Part shown: positions 53,506 through 63,150 of the stretch, piece after piece
How the letters are laid out: each line of letters starts with the position of its first letter
Numbering within the stretch: the stretch's first letter is position 1
Origin: Microvirga sp052115485
GTDB taxonomy: Bacteria; Pseudomonadota; Alphaproteobacteria; Rhizobiales; Beijerinckiaceae
Direction of reading: 5' to 3'
DNA length: 64,000 nucleotides
NCBI RefSeq assembly: GCF_052115485.1
Contig: NZ_JBFRGU010000004.1
Coordinates: 62,001 to 126,000 of the forward strand
Position numbers and translations under genes: made by a program
Notes under the pieces: model-generated
Databases searched by the model: none
What the model saw: the letters and a program-made list of their open reading frames with translations, nothing else
What the model was told of the DNA's origin: nothing

Positions 53506-54399
53506 ATGGACCACCTTGGGGCAATGCGCTCGTTCAGGCGCGTCATCGAACGGGAGAGTTTCAGCCGGGCGGCTGAGGAGCTCGGGTTGTCGTCAGCCGG
53601 TCTCGGCAAGCAGATCCGCTGGCTGGAAGAGAGGCTCGGAGTCGTCCTGATCCAGCGCACGACCCGGCGTATGGGGCTAACGGAGACGGGGCGGGCTTAT
53701 TATGAGGAATGTTGCCGCCTTCTGGACGAGCTCGATGAGGTGGAGCATTCCATTACCGCTGGCGCGAAACAGGTCTCGGGCCGCTTACGGGTCAATGCTC
53801 CCCTGTCCTTCGGATTGACGGTTCTCTCGCCAGCCCTTCCCCATTTCATGGCGCGATATCCTGATCTGAAGATCGACTTGACCCTGAGCGATCGTCTACT
53901 CGATGTCGTGGCGGCCGGCTTCGATATCTCGATCCGTATACGGTCAGAGTTGACCGACTCGTCCCTGATCGCGCGCAAGCTCGGTGATGTGGAGCAGGTC
54001 ATCTGCGCCGCTCCCGCCTATCTTGAAAAGCGGGGAGAGCCTCTCGCTCTCGATGACCTTCACCATCACGATTGTCTCGCCTACACCTTGGCCGACAATC
54101 CAGGTGCTTGGCATGTGAATAGTCCGAAGGGCGAGGCGAGCATTGCCATTCCCGCAAAGCTCTCCGCCAACAACAGTATCATCCTGCGCGACATGATCGT
54201 CGCCGGCATGGGTATCGGCGCGTTGCCCTCCTTTATTGCGAAGCCGGAAATCGGCCGTGGTGCACTCGTACCGGTCCTCGTCGATCACGCCTTCCCGCGG
54301 AGGCATGTCTATGCCGTCTACCCCACGACCCGCCATCTTCAGAGCAAGGTTCGTGTGTTCCTTGACTTCCTGACCGACACCTTTGAGGAACAACTCTAG
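53506..54399 (+). CDS. LysR-family transcriptional regulator
   Basis: Regulator of 297 residues. The HTH spans about 5-60: MRSFRRVIERESFSRAAEEL and SSAGLGKQIRWLEERLGVVL, then RTTRRMGLTETGRAYYE. The effector domain follows from about 90 (GRLRVNAPLSFGLTVLSPAL). This is the subgroup often called CrgA/DsdC-like (TRRMGLTETG). It is 100 bases upstream of wrbA in the same direction and may regulate it or its own gene. Confidence 0.92.
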   Translation: MDHLGAMRSFRRVIERESFSRAAEELGLSSAGLGKQIRWLEERLGVVLIQRTTRRMGLTETGRAYYEECCRLLDELDEVEHSITAGAKQVSGRLRVNAPLSFGLTVLSPALPHFMARYPDLKIDLTLSDRLLDVVAAGFDISIRIRSELTDSSLIARKLGDVEQVICAAPAYLEKRGEPLALDDLHHHDCLAYTLADNPGAWHVNSPKGEASIAIPAKLSANNSIILRDMIVAGMGIGALPSFIAKPEIGRGALVPVLVDHAFPRRHVYAVYPTTRHLQSKVRVFLDFLTDTFEEQL

Positions 54400-54502
54400 A
54401 AGACTTTTCACCGCCAGCTAAAAGTCTTGTCGCCGAGGCGTGATTTATCACAGCCAGGCCCCGTGGTTCTCATCGCGCATCTGTGCAGTTGAGGATCCAA
54501 CG

Positions 54503-55108
54503 ATGGCAAGAATTCTCGTTCTTTACTATTCCACCTATGGCCACATTGAAATCATGGCATCCGCCGTTGCCGAGGGCGTTCGCTCCGTCAGTGGGGTCGA
54601 AGTCGTCGTTAAACGCGTTCCCGAGCTGATGCCGGATGAGGTCGCGCGCGCCGCAGGGGCGAAGATCGACCAGACTGCGCCGATTGCGTCTCCCAGTGAG
54701 TTGGCTGATTACGACGCTATCATCTTTGGCACGCCGACCCGCTTCGGCAACATGGCCGCTCAGATGCGGAACTTCCTCGATCAGACCGGTGGACTGTGGG
54801 CGAAAGGCGCGCTGGTCGGCAAGGTTGGATCCGTCTTCACGTCCTCCGCCAACCAACATGGTGGCCAGGAAAGCACCATCCTGTCCTTTCACACAACCCT
54901 GTTCCACCACGGCATGGTGGTCGTCGGCCTGCCTTACAGCTTCGCGGACCAGATGGGCGTTGAGGAAGTGAAGGGCGGCTCGCCCTATGGCGCGACCACG
55001 CTTACGGGCAATGATGGAGCGCGTCAGCCCAGCCAGATCGATCTTGCCGGCGCTCGCTTCCAAGGCAAGCACGTGGCGGAGATCGCCAAGAAGCTGCGGG
55101 CGCAGTGA
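54503..55108 (+). CDS. wrbA: NAD(P)H:quinone oxidoreductase WrbA
   Basis: Flavodoxin-fold enzyme of 201 residues (E. coli 198) that reduces quinones by two electrons, limiting redox cycling. The FMN phosphate loop is YYSTYGHIEIMA; the FMN contacts continue in GTPTRFGNMAAQMRNFLDQT, and the FTSSANQHGGQE stretch is family-specific. The start is ATG 54503; the frame extends upstream without homology. The next gene starts only a few bases after the stop. Confidence 0.95.
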   Translation: MARILVLYYSTYGHIEIMASAVAEGVRSVSGVEVVVKRVPELMPDEVARAAGAKIDQTAPIASPSELADYDAIIFGTPTRFGNMAAQMRNFLDQTGGLWAKGALVGKVGSVFTSSANQHGGQESTILSFHTTLFHHGMVVVGLPYSFADQMGVEEVKGGSPYGATTLTGNDGARQPSQIDLAGARFQGKHVAEIAKKLRAQ

Positions 55109-55110
55109 CG

Positions 55111-56781
55111 ATGATGCGCCGCGTGTTGATCGGATGCCTTGCCCTTATGGCGGCTGCCTCAGCTGCCGCCGAGACAGGCAAAGGCAAAACCGTTCTCTAC
55201 CGCAATGCCAAGGTGCTGACCGTCGACGCGGCGTTCAGCACCGCGCAGGCCTTGGCGGTGCGCGGCGACCGCATTCTCGCCGTCGGCTCCGATGCGGAGG
55301 TGGCGACGCTTGCCGGGTCCGATGTGGAGATCGTCGATCTCGAAGGCCGGACCGTCATTCCAGGGCTGATCGACAATCACGTCCATGTCATTCGCGCTGC
55401 GGCCACTTGGGCCGAGGAGGTTCGACTCGACGGTGCGAGCACCCGCGAAGAAGCGCTCGATCGCATTCGCCGCAAGGCGGCGGCCACGCCCAAGGGGCAA
55501 TGGATCTACACGCAGGGCGGATTCACGGACGCGCAATTCGGCGACGGACGCGTGTTCAACCGCGCGGAGCTGGATGAGGCCGCCCCTCATCACCCGGTTT
55601 ATCTCCAGCACATGTACAGCCACGCCTACATCAACCTGACGGCCGCGAAAGCCGCAGGGCTGATCGGGCCGGCGGGGCACATTCTGTCCGAGACTGGCGA
55701 AATGCCCATCGGTGGGGATGGTCTTCCGCTCGGCGCGGTGGCGGGCAGGGCGATGGACTTCGTTATGCGCAAGCTGCCGCCCAAGACACCCGAGAAATCG
55801 CTCGCGGGCGCGGAGGCTGTCATGCGCGATCACGCCGCCGCGGGTCTCACCTCCATCTTCGACATGGGCGGCTTCGGCATTCGGGATGAAGATTACACGC
55901 CCTTCGCCAAGCTCGCTGCCGCCGGTAAGCTTCCTATCCGTGTCTTTCACACCCGCTGGTTTCGCAATGATAACGGCACACGCGGCAAGGAGGCGTTCGA
56001 GCGTGAATTGCGCGAGATGAAGCCGCTCTCGGGCCCTGCGCATTTCTGACTGATCGGCGCGGGCGAATTGATCTACATGCCGGTCTTCGATTCCATCGGC
56101 CAGCCGGGGTCGCCGCTTCCCCTTCATCTCGACGAGTTCGAGAAGATCCTGCGCTCTCTGGCGAGGGGGGGATGGCCCATGCGCATCCACGCGGAAAGCG
56201 ACGTGACCATCTCCCAGCACCTCGATCTCATCGAAAAGATTGCGAAGGATATGCCTGTCGCGCATCTGCGCTGGACCATCGAGCACGGCGACACGATCTC
56301 GGAAAACTCCCTCAAGCGCATGAAGCACCTAGGCATGATGGTGGCCCTGCACAGCCGCCCTGTGGTCTTCGGGCTTCGCCGCTTTCGCGCCTTGGGTGAG
56401 GAATCGCTCGGCATGCCGCCGCTCGATCTCGTTCGCGCCAGCGGAGTGCCGTGGGGCATCGGTTCCGATTCCGTCATGGCGAATGTCTACAATCCGTTCG
56501 TGACGCTCTGGTGGGCCGTCACCGGCAGGGCTCTCGACTGCGCTCTCGTCACTCGGCCACCACTGTCTCGCAAGGACGCCCTGATCGCTCACACCCGCTC
56601 GAACGCGTATCTGCTTTTTTCGGAAAACGAACTCGGTTCACTTGAGAAAGACAAACTTGCTGACTTCGTGGTGCTGTCCGAGGACTACATGAGCGTGCCG
56701 GAAGATAGCATTCGCCGCATTCAGGCGGTGATGACGGTGGTGGGCGGCAAGATCGTGCACGATGCCCGCACCTCTCGATAA
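55111..56781 (+). pseudogene. Amidohydrolase (YtcJ-like) interrupted by one in-frame TGA
   Basis: Metal-dependent hydrolase of the amidohydrolase-3 (YtcJ) type, about 555 residues if read through. A signal peptide MMRRVLIGCLALMAAASAAA begins it. Metal residues DNHVHV, then RIHAESDVTISQHLDLIE, TIEHGDTIS and GIGSDSVMAN are intact on either side. A TGA at 56047-56049 breaks the protein between HF and LIGAGELIYMPVFD; the frame continues unchanged after it. It could be a recent nonsense mutation or a sequencing error. Nothing suggests selenocysteine use. The upstream half alone (about 312 residues) lacks essential ligands. ATG 55111 or 55114 starts it, right after wrbA. Confidence 0.82.
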
Positions 56782-56790
56782 GGACATGCG

Positions 56791-57705
56791 ATGACCGCCA
56801 CAGCTGCCACCATAACATCATCTTCGCCCAGCCGCTTGGGCGCCATCGCTTTGCTGGTTGCTACGGGCTGCATTTTCGGCGCGATGTTTCCCCTCGGCAA
56901 GATGGCCGAGCGGGCCAGTGTCGCGCCGCTGGCCTGGACGTTGTCGATGATGCTGGGCGGCGGCTTCACGCTGATTGCGTTTACTTTCTTGCGTAAGCAG
57001 AGTGTTCCCGTATCGCGCCAGCACTTTGCCTATTATGCGGGAGCGGGGCTGCTTTCGATGGGCTTTCCCAACTTCATCCTTTTCACGGTCATGCCGCATC
57101 TGGGCGTCGGGCTCTCGTCAGTCGTCTATACGCTGCCGCCGATCCTGACGCTTACTTTTGCGGCCGTCCTAGGCATGGAGAAGCCGGGCGCCCGGCGCAG
57201 TCTTGGAATCGCCGTAGGTTTTGCTGGCGCGGTGATGATCGTCAGTCAGCGCAGCAGCCTGCCGTCGCCCGATCACTACGGCTGGCTGCTCCTCGCGCTG
57301 GTCATTCCCGCCTCGGTGGCCGCTGGCAACATCTTTCGCACTCGCTTCTGGCCTGCGGGCTCATCGTCGCTGGCGCTCTCGGCCGGAACGATGCTGACAG
57401 GCAGCGTGTGGGTTCTGTTCGTTATCATCGTCAAGGGCCGCATCAGTGACATCGCAACGCTCGGCCAAGCACCCGCTCTCGCGCTTATTCAGGCAGCTTT
57501 GAACGCTCTCCAATTCCTGATGTTCATGCGTTTGCAGAAAGCGGCGGGTCCAGTTTACGTCAGCCAGGTCGGCTACGTGGCCACCGCTGCGGGCCTGGCC
57601 TCCGGCGCGCTCGTGTTCGGCGAAACCTACTCGCCGTGGATCTGGGCGGCGAGCATCACGATCGCGGTGGGAGTCCTCATCGTCAATTCGGCGCGGCGCG
57701 CCTGA
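56791..57705 (+). CDS. DMT-family (EamA) transporter
   Basis: Inner-membrane protein of 304 residues with ten hydrophobic segments arranged as two EamA halves. FGAMFPLGKMAERASVAPLAW opens the first half; PPILTLTFAAVLGMEKPGARR and SGALVFGETYSPWIW are conserved drug/metabolite-transporter stretches. Members export metabolites or amino acids or, less often, import them. It follows the amidohydrolase pseudogene by 9 bases and may have been its operon partner. Confidence 0.9.
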   Translation: MTATAATITSSSPSRLGAIALLVATGCIFGAMFPLGKMAERASVAPLAWTLSMMLGGGFTLIAFTFLRKQSVPVSRQHFAYYAGAGLLSMGFPNFILFTVMPHLGVGLSSVVYTLPPILTLTFAAVLGMEKPGARRSLGIAVGFAGAVMIVSQRSSLPSPDHYGWLLLALVIPASVAAGNIFRTRFWPAGSSSLALSAGTMLTGSVWVLFVIIVKGRISDIATLGQAPALALIQAALNALQFLMFMRLQKAAGPVYVSQVGYVATAAGLASGALVFGETYSPWIWAASITIAVGVLIVNSARRA

Positions 57706-57734
57706 TCATCCTTTCGACAAGCCGGAGTTCGTCC

Positions 57735-58400
57735 ATGTCTCAACTCGTCATCAAGATTGATTTCTACCATGATGTCGTGTGCGGGTGGTGCTTCGTCATC
57801 GCACCGCGCCTGCGCAAGCTCAGCCAAGAACTGCCGCTCGAAATCCGTCACCGCAGCTTCGTGCTGCAGGATTCGCGCGAGGAGATGGTGCGTGCCTGGG
57901 GTTCGCTGGAGCGCGCCAAGCGAGAGATCCTCGGCCATTGGGAGCGCTGCCGCGAGGCGGACGACGACAAGAGCCGGATCAATGTCGAAGGCATGTGGAA
58001 ACAGACCTTCGAATATCCCTCCGGCATGATCGGCACGCTCGGTTGCAAGGCCGCCGAGATCCAGGGCGGGCAAGCCGCGCACTGGGACATGTTTGAGGCG
58101 GTTCAGCGGGCTCACCTGACCGAGAACCGCAATATCGGCGATGCGGGCGTGATCGTCGACGTGGCCCGAGAGGTCGGTCTCGACATGCCCCGCTTCGAGC
58201 GCGATCTCCACGGCACCTATACCCGGCAGAAGGTTGAAGAGGACAGGGCCAAGGCGCGAGGCCTCGGCATTCGCTCGATCCCTTCCGTGGTGATCGAGGA
58301 GGCAGGTGTCGTTCTGGGCACGGCGCCGACGGAGGTTTTGCGAAGCCAGCTCCTCGCCATTCTGGAGCGTCTGCGCGCTGTTGGCTCGGTTTCGGCTTAG
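57735..58400 (+). CDS. DsbA-family oxidoreductase (FrnE-like)
   Basis: Thioredoxin-fold protein of 221 residues. The active site is CGWC in YHDVVCGWCFVIAP, followed by an inserted alpha-helical domain (about 40-165) and the cis-Pro region RSIPSVVI. No signal peptide, so it acts in the cytoplasm. FrnE-like proteins handle disulfides or polyketide isomerisation; the exact reaction is unknown. ATG 57735 is chosen where homology begins; the frame extends about 33 codons upstream into the transporter gene. Confidence 0.9.
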   Translation: MSQLVIKIDFYHDVVCGWCFVIAPRLRKLSQELPLEIRHRSFVLQDSREEMVRAWGSLERAKREILGHWERCREADDDKSRINVEGMWKQTFEYPSGMIGTLGCKAAEIQGGQAAHWDMFEAVQRAHLTENRNIGDAGVIVDVAREVGLDMPRFERDLHGTYTRQKVEEDRAKARGLGIRSIPSVVIEEAGVVLGTAPTEVLRSQLLAILERLRAVGSVSA

Positions 58401-58420
58401 ATGTTCAGGAGGGCTGGGTT

Positions 58421-58612
58421 ATGTTTTTGGTAAAAACAGCCGTGCTAGGCACATTGCTACTCTTGGCAGCCTGTTCGGCTCCCCGAGAACACCTTCAATA
58501 TGAGAGGTCAACGAACTCTCGAATCGATCCGCCTCTGCCCATGCGGCCACCCCAAACTCCTCGACGATGGCCAGCCTATGGTGTCGATGAGTATGGGAAG
58601 GTTCTTTGCTGA
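58421..58612 (+). CDS. Small putative lipoprotein
   Basis: 63 residues: a hydrophobic N-terminus MFLVKTAVLGTLLLLAACSA with lipobox LAAC, so Cys18 would be lipidated. The remainder is Pro-rich (IDPPLPMRPPQTPRR). An AGGAGGG ribosome site stands at good distance. No family is recognised. It could be a small entericidin-like or anchoring lipoprotein. Confidence 0.6.
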   Translation: MFLVKTAVLGTLLLLAACSAPREHLQYERSTNSRIDPPLPMRPPQTPRRWPAYGVDEYGKVLC

Positions 58613-58955
58613 TGTTCTGAAAGAGGAAGGCCTGGTCGATTGCTGCCAGTATGCCGTTTCTTGTGGCTCGAAGGTGGTCCAACCGCTTCCAGTAAAAAGC
58701 TCATAAAATATTAATTTTACTGAATAATGGAGCGGATTGGTACAACTCTCTCCTGGGCGCCACAGACTTTTCAATTTCACAACCGGACTAGAACATTTGG
58801 CGCGGAAGAGAAGGGCGAAGTTCGACCTATATACGACCACGTTGACGTTTATTTCGGGCCGTCAGAGAATGCAATTTGCCGAAAAGCGCCGACATTTCGG
58901 GCACTTGCGGATTGGCCCTAAATCTAAATCTGAACTATATCAAGCGGTTAGACGG
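58613..58955. other. Intergenic stretch between lipoprotein and tRNA-Ser
   Basis: About 340 bases, partly AT-rich (AAAATATTAATTTTAC near 58708). No recognised gene; short frames seen here have no family pattern. Confidence 0.5.
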
Positions 58956-59047
<92 letters not shown>

Positions 59048-59484
59048 CGTGAAACTCTGAAGCAGAGCTTCCGGCTCGAGGCAGATTCTGCCCGGCCGTA
59101 TGTCGTGAGGCGTCCTGTATCTCTAAATTGATGCGAAATGCAAGTCGCTCGTGTCGGGAATGTGTGCCGGTTGTTTCGCCGCGCGATGGAGAAAAGGGAG
59201 GGTATTCAGATCGATCCCATCGCCTCGTGAGCATTTTATGGGGGAGTGAAACGAGAGCAAAAGAGAGTGAGTGCGACAGCCACCCGAGGTGGCGCGCCGG
59301 GGACGAGTACCGTCAAGGACAAAAACCGTCGGGGCGAGGGACATTCCCGCCTCAGCGTTTGCGTTTCCCGAATCCTTAACAACCGGCCCAGACGCATCGT
59401 GGCGAGTGACGCCCTAGGCAATCTTCGACCTTGTCATTCGAAGCAGGCGCACTATGGTCCCCTCTCTATTTGTAGGGGTCTGTC
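59048..59484. other. Intergenic stretch between tRNA-Ser and small membrane protein
   Basis: About 435 bases upstream of the tRNA on one strand and upstream of the next gene on the other. No recognised gene. Overlapping short frames on both strands have no pattern. Confidence 0.5.
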
Positions 59485-59808
59485 GTGAAGTTTTTGGCGC
59501 GTTTGTTAGGGCTGGTTCTCGTAGCCGGTGGCTTCATTGGACTTGTGGTCGACGGGACTCGTTCGATCGTCAACAATTCCTTGTCGTTCGCCACCATCCG
59601 CGAGGTGCTCGAGACGCTGTCCTCCCACGCGGTGACCCAATTGCAGGCGGCCGCGGGTCGTCTCGGCTATTCCTGGCTCTGGGATCCCGTCTTGGTCGAT
59701 ATCCTGCGCCTGCCGGCTTCTATCGTCGCTTTTCTGTTCGGGGTCGCGCTTCTCTGGATCGGTCAACACAAGCCTATTGAGCCCTTCGGCCATGTTGCGA
59801 GCCGCTAG
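59485..59808 (+). CDS. Conserved small membrane protein
   Basis: 107 residues with two hydrophobic segments: LLGLVLVAGGFIGLVVDG near the N-terminus and LPASIVAFLFGVALLWIG near 77-94. Between them lies a helical stretch (IREVLETLSSHAVTQLQAAA). GTG 59485 has TAGGGG upstream. The pattern is of an inner-membrane protein seen in alphaproteobacteria. No function is known to me. Confidence 0.75.
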   Translation: MKFLARLLGLVLVAGGFIGLVVDGTRSIVNNSLSFATIREVLETLSSHAVTQLQAAAGRLGYSWLWDPVLVDILRLPASIVAFLFGVALLWIGQHKPIEPFGHVASR

Positions 59809-59886
59809 TCGCTCACGGGGCGGTGAACGGGCCTCGCTGTTGAAGGGAAGAGCGCTTACATAAGGAAGCCAGCCAAGGAGCGCCTT

Positions 59887-60546
59887 ATGTTCAATCTGCG
59901 CAAGCGACTCGATATTCCGACTTCGGCCGAAGCTTTGCCGGGGCGATCACAGCCCATTCCGACCGCGGAGCAGCATTTCGTCAACGGAAGACAACTCAAG
60001 GGACCGTATCCGGAGGGTTTCCAGACGGCGCTCTTCGGGCTTGGATGCTTCTGGGGTGCGGAAAGGAAGTTTTGGCAGTCGGGCGAGGGCATCTACGTGA
60101 CGGCCGTCGGTTATGCCGCCGGCATCACGCCCAACCCGACTTACGAGGAGGTCTGCAGCGGGCTGACGGGCCACAATGAGGTCGTGCTCGTTGTGTTCGA
60201 TCCGAAGGTGATTTCCTACGAGACTTTGTTGAAGATATTCTTCGAGAACCACGACCCGACGCAGGGCATGCGCCAGGGCAACGATGTCGGCACGCAGTAC
60301 CGGTCGGGGATCTATGTCTTCAACGACGCGCAGCGCAAAGCCGCCGAAGCGGCGAGGGTGGCTTATGGCGATGCTCTGGCACGCAAGGGCTTCGGTGGGA
60401 TCACGACTGAAATCCAGGACGCAGGTCCGTTCTATTTCGCCGAGGACTATCATCAGCAATATCTCGCGAAAAATCCGAACGGCTATTGCGGGTTGGGCGG
60501 CACAGGCGTGTCATGCCCCATCGGAGTCGGCGTCGCCGCTTCATAG
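59887..60546 (+). CDS. msrA: Peptide methionine sulfoxide reductase MsrA
   Basis: Enzyme of 219 residues that reduces methionine-S-sulfoxide in proteins with thioredoxin. The active-site Cys is in GLGCFWGAERKFW; the YAAGITPNPTYEEVCSGLTGH stretch, the NDVGTQYRSGIY loop and the C-terminal resolving Cys pair in GYCGLGGTGVSCP are all present. The N-terminal 45 residues (RKRLDIPTSAEALPGR) are typical of the longer bacterial form. AAGGAG lies upstream of ATG 59887. Confidence 0.95.
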   Translation: MFNLRKRLDIPTSAEALPGRSQPIPTAEQHFVNGRQLKGPYPEGFQTALFGLGCFWGAERKFWQSGEGIYVTAVGYAAGITPNPTYEEVCSGLTGHNEVVLVVFDPKVISYETLLKIFFENHDPTQGMRQGNDVGTQYRSGIYVFNDAQRKAAEAARVAYGDALARKGFGGITTEIQDAGPFYFAEDYHQQYLAKNPNGYCGLGGTGVSCPIGVGVAAS

Positions 60547-60618
60547 GATGCAGGATGTCTTGCGCGCGCCCGCTCATCGTGACATCCCCCGCGTGGGTCG
60601 TCATTGAGAGCGGGTGCT

Positions 60619-60764
60619 ATGATCGAGCGGGTTCTGGAACGGTTTCTTTTCGCAAGTCGCTGGCTTCTCGCGCCGTCCATCTGGTCTTCGTGGGGTCGGG
60701 CGTTATCCTGGCGCTCACCGATCGCATAGCCGAAGGAGCTCCCCATAAGGTGGCCAAGGACTAG
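60619..60764 (+). pseudogene. yqhA: UPF0114 (YqhA) gene reduced to its two ends
   Basis: The first codons from ATG 60619 read MIERVLERFLFASRWLLAP, the N-terminus of UPF0114 membrane proteins. After about 20 codons the frame is lost. In a shifted frame the DNA reads VHLVFVGSGVILALTDRIAE and on to a TAG at 60762-60764, matching the family's C-terminus (IHLTFVLSAFVMGYLDR in E. coli YqhA). The middle, about two thirds of the protein, is missing. Only about 145 bases remain of a gene usually near 500. Confidence 0.75.
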
Positions 60765-60949
60765 CGTTGCCGCGTGGTCGCGTGCTTGACCCGTTGTCAC
60801 GACACGGTAAGATTCGAGCGTCGGAAAAGGCGGGCCGGTTTGGTTAGCCCGGTCGTTCTCTTCGGAGAGCTCTGGCTGGCGCGTTGACGCCAAGTCCCAT
60901 GACGGAAGCTCTGCCGCGTGGTGTCCAGGGCAACCTAGGGACGTGACAA

Positions 60950-61372
60950 ATGCAACAACAGATTTCGGTCATCACACTTGGAGTCGGCGATCTTTCGCGG
61001 TCGCGGCGCTTCTATGTCGAGGGCTTTGGATGGAGCCCGGTATTCGAGAACCACGAAATCATCTTCTACCAGATGAATGGCCTCGTCCTCGGCACCTGGC
61101 TCGAGACAGCGCTTGCCACCGATATGCAACGGAAGGATCCGGTCAGGCCGGGCACTTTCGCTCTCGCTCACAACGTGCCCACACGCGAGGATGTGCAGGC
61201 GACGATTGATCACCTGTCGCGCTTCGGTGGGAAAATCCTGAGGGTAGAGGACGAGCCTCCCCATGGTGGATTTAGAGGCTACATTGCCGATCCCGATGAA
61301 CACGCTTGGGAAATCGCGTGGAATCCGGCTTGGTCGATAGATCCGAACGGCCTGGTGACCTTCAGCCTCTAA
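60950..61372 (+). CDS. VOC-family protein (glyoxalase/bleomycin-resistance fold)
   Basis: 140 residues with two beta-alpha-beta-beta-beta halves: ISVITLGVGDLSRSRRFYVEG at the start and FGGKILRVEDEPPHGGFRGY with IADPDEHAWEIAW at the end. The last stretch carries the Glu typical of VOC metal sites. Substrate unknown; such proteins are often dioxygenases, lyases or antibiotic-binding proteins. Confidence 0.9.
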   Translation: MQQQISVITLGVGDLSRSRRFYVEGFGWSPVFENHEIIFYQMNGLVLGTWLETALATDMQRKDPVRPGTFALAHNVPTREDVQATIDHLSRFGGKILRVEDEPPHGGFRGYIADPDEHAWEIAWNPAWSIDPNGLVTFSL

Positions 61373-61477
61373 CGACCATCCGCGTCCGTTGTCTGTTTCG
61401 CAGATAGACAACGAACGCTATTCGATCGGGTTGTCTTTCGTTCTTTCGGTCTTCGCGACGATCAGGCTGGTAGGGAT

Positions 61478-62389
61478 TTACGGCGCGAACAGCACTTGGC
61501 GGCATTCCGCGGGCAATTGCGCCAACGTGAGCGGTGGCCGGGGCTTTCCCGGTTTCGGGTGAAGCATCTCCGGCGTGAACCAGTTCGCGAGTTCCGCACC
61601 GCAACCATCGCCGGAAGGCGGCGGATCCTGATCCACACAGGCTGTATCGCCCGCAGGGCAGGCGAGGCGGATGTGGAAGTGATAGTTATGCCCCCATGTT
61701 GGGCGCACTTTCGTAAGCCACGCGCGATCTGCGCCCGCTTCGCGGCAGAGCGCGCGCTTGATCGCTGGGTTCACGAAGATTCGCGCTACGTCCTGTTCTC
61801 GCGCCACAGCGCGGAGCAAGGGCAAGTGCTGCGGCGTCCACGTCGTGGGATCGATATCGAGGAGGTCGGTACGCACCACGTCGGTCGCGGACGTCTCCTC
61901 CCTTTCAGGTCGAGAGAGACGGCGGTTCGGCATCGGTGTCAGCCAAACATCCGCATCGAGACCGAGTTGATGTGAAGCATGGCCCGTCAACATCGGGCCG
62001 CCGCGCGGCTGGGACATGTCTCCGATAAGAAGACCGGGCCAACCGTTGACCTGCGGTACCTGGCTTGCGAGGCGTGTGAGAAAGGCGACCAAGCGCGGAT
62101 GGCCCCAGTTACGATTGCGCGACAGGCGCATCACCTGCCAGGTCGCACCGTCGATCGGCAGCGCGGTCGCACCGGCAACACAGCCGTGTGCATAGCCGCC
62201 GATGGAATTCGGGCTGAGCGTCGCCGGCGTGGTGCTGCGCCCGAACAGTTCCTTCGCGGCGAGTTTCGGGTCGTTCGGGTTCGAGATCGACGGTAAAGGC
62301 TTCGGATTGAGCGTTCCCTTGTCCTGTGCCGAAGTATGGCCGCCCAAGATGAGAGCGAGACCTAAAGTCATCCAACGAAGGGAAGTCAT
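61478..62389 (-). CDS. mepA: Penicillin-insensitive murein endopeptidase MepA
   Basis: Peptidase M74 of 303 residues that cuts D-alanyl-meso-diaminopimelyl cross-links in peptidoglycan. A signal peptide is visible (MTSLRWMTLGLALILGG, then HTSAQ). Zinc-site motifs are GHASHQLGLDADVWL and the C-terminal HNYHFHIRLACP; Cys pairs such as GCVAG and CPAGDTACVDQD are typical. ATG 62389 is chosen with GGAG about 10 bases upstream; the frame is open much further upstream but without protein pattern. It works in the periplasm. Confidence 0.93.
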   Translation of the reverse strand: MTSLRWMTLGLALILGGHTSAQDKGTLNPKPLPSISNPNDPKLAAKELFGRSTTPATLSPNSIGGYAHGCVAGATALPIDGATWQVMRLSRNRNWGHPRLVAFLTRLASQVPQVNGWPGLLIGDMSQPRGGPMLTGHASHQLGLDADVWLTPMPNRRLSRPEREETSATDVVRTDLLDIDPTTWTPQHLPLLRAVAREQDVARIFVNPAIKRALCREAGADRAWLTKVRPTWGHNYHFHIRLACPAGDTACVDQDPPPSGDGCGAELANWFTPEMLHPKPGKPRPPLTLAQLPAECRQVLFAP

Positions 62390-62563
62390 GAAGAATGATC
62401 TCCATTGTCGCGACCCGCATGACAGCATTCTCCTATAGCACGTGTGTGATCTGAAGCATGGGTTCGGCTTCCATCGCGGAATTCTCTCTCGCGAACCTTG
62501 GCCGGAACTCCTTTTTTCCCCTGTGCGTTTGCAAGGCAATCCAAAACGACAGGGAGAGAGACG

Positions 62564-62974
62564 ATGCAGTCTACGTCACAAGGCGCAGGTACACCTGAGA
62601 CCCATAGTCTCATTGCCAGCGACAAAGTCGAAGGAACACCGGTACGCCGCTCGGATGGCGAAAAGATCGGAACCATCGAGCGCGTCATGATCGACAAGCA
62701 CGCTGGTAAGGTGGCCTATGCCATCATGAGCTTCGGGGGCTTCATGGGACTTGGCGAAGAGTACTACACGCTTCCTTGGGGCGTTTTGAAATACAACACC
62801 GAGCTCGATGCCTACGAGCTGAACCTGACCGAGGATCAACTGCGAGGCGCCCCACGCCGTACGTCGGAAGGGCAGGACGCTTCCTATAATCGCGAATGGG
62901 AAGAGCATGTGCACCGCTACTATAACGCCACGCCCTATTGGGGGGATGACGATCCGATGAGCCCGGGACGCTAG
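62564..62974 (+). CDS. PRC-barrel domain protein
   Basis: 136 residues. The PRC barrel spans about 15-95: SDKVEGTPVRRSDGEKIGTIE, DKHAGKVAYAIMSFGGFMGLG and YTLPWGVLKYNTELDAYELN. The tail (DASYNREWEEHVHRYYNATPYW) is acidic and aromatic. Such stand-alone PRC proteins are common in alphaproteobacteria and are often stress-related; no specific role can be given. GGGAGAGA precedes ATG 62564. Confidence 0.9.
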   Translation: MQSTSQGAGTPETHSLIASDKVEGTPVRRSDGEKIGTIERVMIDKHAGKVAYAIMSFGGFMGLGEEYYTLPWGVLKYNTELDAYELNLTEDQLRGAPRRTSEGQDASYNREWEEHVHRYYNATPYWGDDDPMSPGR

Positions 62975-63062
62975 CGCATCAGGCAAGGTTTCGCCGTCGC
63001 CAAAGGCGTGGGGGCGCTAAACCGATTTCCGCTTTCGACGACGATGTCTTCTGGCATAAATA

Positions 63063-63092
63063 AAAACCGCCCGGCTCTCACCGGGCGGTTTT
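63063..63092. terminator. Bidirectional rho-independent terminator
   Basis: A 12-pair stem AAAACCGCCCGG / CCGGGCGGTTTT with a 6-base loop between the convergent PRC-barrel (62974) and histone H1-like (63151) genes; U runs on both sides. Confidence 0.9.
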
Positions 63093-63150
63093 GTATGCAA
63101 ACACCTCGCCTGAAGCAGGACTGCTTCGCGAGGCGCCGAGGAGCTTTCGA

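Noticed and set aside
56047..56049. TGA as a selenocysteine codon in the amidohydrolase
   Set aside because: No SECIS-like hairpin is evident, the residue is not in a known catalytic place and the family has no selenoprotein members known to me.
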